From Spirochaetales bacterium (GTDB taxonomy: Bacteria > Spirochaetota > Spirochaetia > DSM-27196 > SLAA01): a stretch of DNA of 19,006 bases. Below the pieces are notes generated by a model. The model made no database searches and was not told the origin of the DNA. It saw nothing but the letters and a program-made list of their open reading frames with translations. Position 1 is the stretch's first letter; every line of letters begins with the position of its first letter. This document shows positions 14,686 to 19,006 of the stretch, piece by piece. The stretch spans positions 1-19,006 of the forward strand of contig SLBH01000379.1 of NCBI GenBank assembly GCA_007126415.1. The letters are read 5' to 3'. Position numbers and translations under genes: made by a program.

Positions 14686-15652
14686 CGTTCTGCGGGGCGG
14701 TCCCGCCTGGTTGAGCCGGCGGATCCGGTAGCGCTTTGGTATAGCGTTCGGTTACCGGCGTCGGCACGCCAAGGCTCTCTCCAAGCCGCAAAATGCTGCC
14801 TGAAAAAATGTCGCGCTCATCGCGCGCCGCGCCCGCGGCGATATCGCGTTGAAACGAGGTGGTCATCCCGGCCGGGAACCCGGCCGCTTTCTCCATCACT
14901 GCGTCAACGATGTTCTCAGGAAGCGCAACGCCTTTTGTATGAGCAATCGTTGCCGCCTCCGACATAATCGCGCGCACGTCGCGGGCAAGCTCATCATCTT
15001 TCAACACCTCGCCGATCGGTTTGTCGCTGATTGCGGTGACCAGCGAGAACGGTGCAATGAAGAGAAACTTCTCCCAGATCGCCGGGGCCGGGTCATCACG
15101 CCACTCAACCGGGATGCCTGCCGTTTCGCAGGCGGTGAGAAATTCGTTGGGTTTGTACTCCGGGTTGTCGGGGCTGCGCCCGAGTACCACCGAGCCCGGT
15201 CCGCCGGCGTGGCGCACGCGGCCCGGTTGCTCGATAAACGCACCGATATAGATCGCACCCGGTAGCACGATGCCGCGGCCGCCGAGGCGCGCGCGCACGC
15301 GTTCATCGATATCGGCTCCGTTCAGCAACGGTAGTATCGGGGTATTCGCTCCGATACGCTCGGCAAGATGATCGGTGGCGAGTTCGAGGTCGTATCCCTT
15401 TACCGCGAGGACAACGAACTCGGGCGTGGGAAACCGTTTGACCTCGGCTGAGGCCACATTGGGGTACACCGTTGAGGTACTGCCGTAAGGATCGATATAG
15501 GTTAGGCCTTCGCGCTGAATGGTGGCGAGGTGTGAGCCGCGGGCGACGACGCTGAACTCGCGAAACGGAGATCCCGCGGTACCGACCGCCGGTCCTATCT
15601 TAGCGGCGATATAGCCGCCGACGCCGCCGGCGCCGAATATCGTGAGGTGCAT
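14675..15652 (-). CDS. Ketopantoate reductase family protein (ApbA/PanE)
   Basis: This 325-aa protein has the N-terminal Rossmann motif GAGGVGGYIA at residues 7-16, the LAVKGYDLE segment, PLLNGAD, and the conserved lysine K195 in AIWEKFLFI. It also has the C-terminal FQRDIAAG...RDIFSGSI block that binds substrate in PanE. PanE reduces 2-dehydropantoate to pantoate with NADPH in pantothenate/CoA synthesis. The family also contains enzymes with other 2-keto acid substrates, and no panB, panC or panD is nearby, so I give the family only. ATG 15652 is preceded by AGGAGAAAG. The start of the gene abuts an 11-bp tandem repeat that fills the gap to the upstream gene. It is the last gene of the recQ operon. 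The tail after about 305 is Pro/Gly-rich. Confidence 0.85.
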   Translation of the reverse strand: MHLTIFGAGGVGGYIAAKIGPAVGTAGSPFREFSVVARGSHLATIQREGLTYIDPYGSTSTVYPNVASAEVKRFPTPEFVVLAVKGYDLELATDHLAERIGANTPILPLLNGADIDERVRARLGGRGIVLPGAIYIGAFIEQPGRVRHAGGPGSVVLGRSPDNPEYKPNEFLTACETAGIPVEWRDDPAPAIWEKFLFIAPFSLVTAISDKPIGEVLKDDELARDVRAIMSEAATIAHTKGVALPENIVDAVMEKAAGFPAGMTTSFQRDIAAGAARDERDIFSGSILRLGESLGVPTPVTERYTKALPDPPAQPGGTAPQNGAD

Positions 15653-15661
15653 GGGCTTTCT

Positions 15662-15694
15662 CCTAATCCTGGCCTAATCCTGGCCTAATTCTGG
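15662..15694. repeat. 11-bp tandem repeat, three copies
   Basis: CCTAATCCTGG occurs at 15662-15672 and 15673-15683, followed by CCTAATTCTGG at 15684-15694. The third copy includes the stop codon of the secreted-protein gene, and the first provides part of the reductase gene's ribosome binding region on the minus strand. The repeat therefore makes up almost the whole intergenic junction. Confidence 0.9.
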
Positions 15695-16440
15695 TTGTAG
15701 AGGGTTTCACGGACCCAGCCGTCCGGGCTCTCCACGAGAACCGCGGTGCCGGTCTGGGGCGAGTCGTGAGAATCGATCTGTCTTGGGCGCGCGGCGCGTT
15801 CGAGCGCGCTTTGGTGTTCTTCAAACCAAGACTCGAACTCAACGACATCGTACTCGAACTCGAGCTCAACGGCGTTCATGCCGCGACGCTCGAACCCGGT
15901 TCCGATTTCGGTAATCTCGCTGAGCTCGTAGGACGCGAACGCAAATGCGCTGCTAAGCGAAAACGGGGTGCGCTCGGGGTGCAAGGCTTCGGCGCCCGCA
16001 TCGGTTACGGTGTAGACGTAATGCATGGGATCATCGCCGCCTCCGGCTGCGGCGGTTGCTTCGGGATCTCCGAGTTCGGCCTCGGGCTCATCGTCGAGAT
16101 CGGACTCGTGCCGTTCGAGCAAACCGGCGTCTACAAGTAGGTCCAGCATCTCGTTCGGCGCGAACGTCAGCCTGAAGTATCCTTCGTGCTCCGCAAGCAG
16201 CTCTTCGATCTCCGGCGAGCTTGTGCCGGTGACGGTTCGGCGGTCGAACGGGATCGAGATTTGCGCAGCCTCATCGGCGAGGTAATCCTCTATAACGGCG
16301 GCGGCCTCGGCCTCGCTGGGAGTTGGCCGGTCTTCTGCGTGCTCGTTGTCTGTCTCGTTGTTGCCGCCGTTATCGGCGCTGAGTAAGCCGCCGACCGTTA
16401 GGCATAGGGTTATCGCAACGAATAGTTTCTTGAGTGTCAT
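15685..16440 (-). CDS. Secreted protein of unknown function
   Basis: This 251-aa protein starts at ATG 16440, preceded by AGGAGT; an in-frame start at 16533 lies inside the J-domain gene and would mask the signal peptide. Residues 1-22 form a signal peptide (basic TLKK, hydrophobic LFVAITLCLTVGGLL). An acidic, Asn-rich segment (NGGNNETDNEHAED) follows. Residues about 45-170 contain a pattern like a winged-helix pair (MLDLLVDAGLLERHES ... YTVTDAGAEAL), which is odd in an exported protein. The C-terminus has alternating beta patterns (VELEFEYDVVEFESWF; TAVLVESPDGWV). The overall composition is acidic. No cysteine follows the signal peptide in lipobox context, so it is probably soluble. Family unknown. 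It lies 25 bp after the J-domain gene. Confidence 0.75.
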   Translation of the reverse strand: MTLKKLFVAITLCLTVGGLLSADNGGNNETDNEHAEDRPTPSEAEAAAVIEDYLADEAAQISIPFDRRTVTGTSSPEIEELLAEHEGYFRLTFAPNEMLDLLVDAGLLERHESDLDDEPEAELGDPEATAAAGGGDDPMHYVYTVTDAGAEALHPERTPFSLSSAFAFASYELSEITEIGTGFERRGMNAVELEFEYDVVEFESWFEEHQSALERAARPRQIDSHDSPQTGTAVLVESPDGWVRETLYNQN

Positions 16441-16465
16441 AAGTTCGACTCCTGTGGCCGCTATG

Positions 16466-17287
16466 CTACCATGATCGGTGGGGTTGCGCAAATCGGCTGT
16501 TAAGGAGCTCGTACGCGCGCTTGAGCTCGACAAAGATCCGCGCGTCGCCGCCGTGGTCGGGATGCCGGCGCAGGCTGAGGGTTCGGTACGCGCGCTTCAC
16601 ACGTTGGGCTTGGGGCAGCTGCAGCGGGTGGGTAGCGGGCACGCAGTTGAGTACGTAACAGGCAAGGAGTTCCTCCGCGAGCGTGAAGTTGCGGTAGCGC
16701 TCCTCAAGGCGCTTCAGGTGCACGCGGAATGTCTCGAGCCAGTCGAGTTCGCTGTAGTGCTCAAAGGCGTGCACCTGCTTCTTGGTGCTTGGAAACAAGT
16801 GCTTCTGCCAGAGTGGGTGCTCATCGGAGGGGCTGTAGAAGTTTTCGAGATGGCCGAGATAACGGATGAACTCCACCACCGGCTCGGGCAGCGCGCGCAT
16901 GCGTTCGAGAATGTAGCGGTAGCGCTCATATCGTACGCGCTCGCGTTCCGCCGCGTAGTCGTTCTTGATCAGCAGAAAAAGCGCGAAGAACGGGTGACGC
17001 GGCGCCCGATAGGTACGAAAGAAATGATGGAGATTATGCTCCTTGATCCTGGCGTTATGGAGTAGCGAGTAACACCGGCGCGACATCCGAAACCGCTGCA
17101 GCGCGGTGTCCTGCTCGAGGAAGGCTTTGAGCTGTGGGTAGTCACGGTGCTTAGCCAAGGTCTTGGGCTGTCGCGAGAGCAGGTATGCGAGCGTGTAGCG
17201 CCGCTGCGACTGTGTGGTGCTCCGTGTTGAGCGCCGGCGGCGGAGAGAACGCCGGCTATTAGATGTGGTCCTGGATGCGGCGCGCAC
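16466..17287 (-). CDS. Protein with C-terminal J-like domain
   Basis: The C-terminal 50 residues have the helix II - HPD - helix III pattern of DnaJ proteins: RVKRAYRTLSLRRHPDHGG with H242-P243-D244, then FVELKRAYELL. Helix I is not clear. J domains stimulate Hsp70 ATPase; they are usually N-terminal, so this order is less common. The preceding 190 residues are basic and aromatic-rich, with no zinc finger or membrane helix. The start is uncertain. No ATG, GTG or TTG lies between the recQ stop and the first conserved-looking segment. I choose GTG 17287, inside recQ, because AGGAGGGG precedes it by about 10 nt, giving 273 aa. TTG 17158 and ATG 17086 (206 aa) are alternatives without a good ribosome binding site. 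Longer readings into recQ give an Arg/Ser-rich shadow sequence. Confidence 0.65.
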   Translation of the reverse strand: MRAASRTTSNSRRSLRRRRSTRSTTQSQRRYTLAYLLSRQPKTLAKHRDYPQLKAFLEQDTALQRFRMSRRCYSLLHNARIKEHNLHHFFRTYRAPRHPFFALFLLIKNDYAAERERVRYERYRYILERMRALPEPVVEFIRYLGHLENFYSPSDEHPLWQKHLFPSTKKQVHAFEHYSELDWLETFRVHLKRLEERYRNFTLAEELLACYVLNCVPATHPLQLPQAQRVKRAYRTLSLRRHPDHGGDARIFVELKRAYELLNSRFAQPHRSW

Positions 17288-19006
17288 CGTGCGTATTCCC
17301 CTCCTGTAGAAAGCGGCGGACGGTCTCGAGGAAGCGTTCGCCGTAGGCCTCGAGCTTGCGCTCGCCGACGCCGTGACAGCGCAACAGCGCGGGCGCGCTG
17401 GTCGGCCGGTTTGCGGCCATCGCCTTGAGTGTCTTGTCGCTGAACACCACGTACGGGGGGACACCGCGCTCCACTGCGATACGCTTGCGGAGCGTACGGA
17501 GGCTTTGAAACAGAGCTTCCTGGTCGGGGCGTAGAAGTGTGGGGGTGGTGGTCTCAACGGGCGTGCGGTGCGAGGCGCGCTTCAGACTCTCAAAGCGTTC
17601 GGCGCCGCGTAGGAGCTTGCGGCCGCGCTCGGTGACGTAGAAGCCGCCGCGACGTCCCTGATCCGCGCCCCGGCGAGCGAGCAAACCCGTCGACTCCAGG
17701 TCTTGCGCGAGTGCGAGCCACCAGGTTCTATTTTGTTCGCGCCCAACACCGAAGGTGGGAAGCTGCTCATGTCCGCGCTCGGTTACTCGGTCGGACGCGG
17801 TGCCGGTCACGATATCAACCAGATGATGCGCGCCGAACACCTCTCCGGTCCGCACCGCGGCCGACAGCAGCTTCTGCGCCGCGATCGTGCAGTCTTCGGT
17901 CCGTACCTCGCCGAGGCAGAAGTCACAACCGTTGCAATCGTTCTCGAGGGTCTCGTTGAAATGCGCGAGTAACAGCTTGCGGCGGCAGACGCCGGCATCG
18001 GCGTAGCGCAGGACTTCAGTTAGGCGCTTCTCGGCGGCGGCGCGTTCGGTATCCGACACGATGTTGGAAATATGTCGTCGAATGATGGCGATGTCCTGCG
18101 GACTCCAGAGCAGCAAAGCGCCGGCAGGTTCTCCGTCGCGCCCCGCTCTGCCGGTCTCTTGATAGTAGGCCTCGAGACTGCGAGGAAGGTCTCCGTGCAG
18201 GATCCAGCGCACGTTCGATTTGTCGATACCCATGCCGAACGCAATTGTAGCCACTACTACCTGTAGGTCGTCTCGGACGAACGCCTCCTGAACCTCGGCT
18301 CTCCGCTCGTCGGGGAGGCCCGCGTGATATGCCGCGGCACGAACACCGTCTCGGCACAGGCGTGCCGCGGTGTCCTCGGTCGCCTTGCGCGTGGAGCGGT
18401 ATACGATACCCGGTTCCCCGGGACGCTCGGCGACGAACGCAGCGATCTGGTCTGCGCCTTTGTGCTTGGGCTCCACGCGGTAGGTGATCTCGGGGCGGTT
18501 GAAACTGGCGCGTACAATAAGCGGGCGGCGCAGGGCCAACTGGCTGATGATGTCGGCCTGCACTTCCTTGGTGGCGGTAGCGGTGAAGGCCGCGATCGGG
18601 ACGGTGGGGAACTCCGCCCGTAAGGCCGAGAGGTTGCGGTAGTCGGGCCGAAACTCGTGCCCCCACTCAGATACGCAGTGGGCTTCGTCGACGGCGAACG
18701 CGGCGACCTTGTAGCGCACAAGCGCCTCGCGAAACTCCGCTATCGCCAGGCGCTCAGGCGAGACGTACAGGAGCGTTACGCGCCCGGCGGCAAGCGCTGA
18801 GCGCACCTCGTGAGCTTGCTCGGGTTCAAGGCTACTGTTGAGATAACTCGCCGCGATACCGTTCTCGCGCGCCGCGTCTACCTGATCCTTCATGAGCGCG
18901 ATCAACGGGCTCACGACAACCGTGAGACCGGGCCTCAGCAAAGCAGGTAGCTGATAGCACAACGACTTGCCCCCGCCGGTGGGCAGGGCCGCAAACACGT
19001 CGCGGC
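17259..19006 (-). CDS. recQ: ATP-dependent DNA helicase RecQ, 5' end outside the window
   Basis: RecQ unwinds DNA 3'-5' in recombination and replication-fork repair. The visible 582 codons lack only the first 45 or so residues relative to E. coli RecQ. Seen in order: Walker A (PTGGGKSLCYQLPAL) close to the window edge, SPLIALMKDQV, VDEAHCVSEWGHEFRPDY (DEAH box and aromatic-rich loop), TATAT, VATIAFGMGIDK, QETGRAGRDG with the arginine fingers, then a zinc site C...CNGCDFC in the RQC region. A winged-helix region and a C-terminal HRDC domain (LFQSLRTLRKRIA ... GVGERKLEAYG) follow. It looks intact. The gene runs off the end; GTG 18998 is not a real start because RDVFAALPTGGGKS continues upstream. 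Its last 29 bases overlap the J-domain gene if GTG 17287 is used. Confidence 0.96.
   Translation of the reverse strand, partial: RDVFAALPTGGGKSLCYQLPALLRPGLTVVVSPLIALMKDQVDAARENGIAASYLNSSLEPEQAHEVRSALAAGRVTLLYVSPERLAIAEFREALVRYKVAAFAVDEAHCVSEWGHEFRPDYRNLSALRAEFPTVPIAAFTATATKEVQADIISQLALRRPLIVRASFNRPEITYRVEPKHKGADQIAAFVAERPGEPGIVYRSTRKATEDTAARLCRDGVRAAAYHAGLPDERRAEVQEAFVRDDLQVVVATIAFGMGIDKSNVRWILHGDLPRSLEAYYQETGRAGRDGEPAGALLLWSPQDIAIIRRHISNIVSDTERAAAEKRLTEVLRYADAGVCRRKLLLAHFNETLENDCNGCDFCLGEVRTEDCTIAAQKLLSAAVRTGEVFGAHHLVDIVTGTASDRVTERGHEQLPTFGVGREQNRTWWLALAQDLESTGLLARRGADQGRRGGFYVTERGRKLLRGAERFESLKRASHRTPVETTTPTLLRPDQEALFQSLRTLRKRIAVERGVPPYVVFSDKTLKAMAANRPTSAPALLRCHGVGERKLEAYGERFLETVRRFLQEGNTHGARRIQDHI

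Noticed and set aside
15662..15694. TTAGG-like repeats as a telomere or attachment site
   Set aside because: Only three 11-bp units, not TTAGG-period arrays, with no integrase or mobile gene nearby.
17288..17557. N-terminal extension of the J-domain protein deep into recQ
   Set aside because: The translation is Arg/Ser/Pro-rich and mirrors the recQ HRDC coding sequence, so it is a shadow of the other frame.
1..19006. CRISPR array, tRNA, rRNA, insertion sequence or phage module
   Set aside because: No regularly spaced palindromic repeats, no cloverleaf or rRNA stretches, no transposase or integrase motifs, and nearly all DNA is accounted for by coding regions.

Overview
The window is a dense, GC-rich (estimated by eye near 60% G+C) stretch of bacterial chromosome. 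It is built mainly around the late steps of purine synthesis, with envelope genes and a RecQ locus alongside. I saw no tRNA, rRNA, CRISPR array, insertion sequence or phage gene. The mix of a LytR-CpsA-Psr (LCP) enzyme, a SPOR-domain protein, a LapA-like membrane protein and several signal-peptide proteins suggests a bacterium with peptidoglycan and a complex envelope. A stand-alone split PurH and a large membrane-anchored protein with a possible pallilysin-like barrel make me lean to a free-living spirochaete. This is inference; no 16S or marker tree is available here.

Layout. (1) Plus strand 1-6714: the last codons of a possible upstream gene, then folE2 (GTP cyclohydrolase IB), purH split into two genes (IMP cyclohydrolase, then AICAR transformylase), an unusually long LCP protein, a four-helix membrane protein, a LapA-like membrane protein and a TPR/SPOR periplasmic protein. 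Gaps are short or negative throughout, so this reads as one operon. (2) Minus strand 8350-6770: a membrane-anchored beta-rich protein of unknown function, convergent with the first operon. It has its own strong-looking promoter, predicted to start the mRNA at or next to the ATG. (3) Plus strand 8401-14067: purB, guaB, purA and guaA, which together convert SAICAR to AICAR and split IMP into AMP and GMP. A 164-aa unknown follows, with a repeat-rich leader of its own. (4) Minus strand 19006-14675: recQ (5' end outside the window), a protein with a C-terminal J-like domain whose start lies inside recQ, a secreted unknown, and a ketopantoate-reductase-family protein.

How the genes work together. 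PurB releases AICAR, the transformylase uses 10-formyl-tetrahydrofolate to make FAICAR, and the separate cyclohydrolase closes the ring to IMP. PurA plus PurB then make AMP, while GuaB plus GuaA make GMP. FolE2 uses GTP to begin pterin/folate synthesis, which supplies the cofactor for the transformylase, so folE2-purH is a plausible functional pair. The envelope genes after purH have no evident metabolic link and may simply share its transcript.

Most unusual points: purH split exactly at the interdomain linker, with an altered motif in the cyclohydrolase; the roughly 400-residue region inserted between the membrane anchor and the LCP domain; overlapping divergent promoters at 8333-8385; a three-copy 11-bp tandem repeat that forms an intergenic junction; and a recQ-embedded start for a J-domain protein. 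I found no clear new defence or mobile system.
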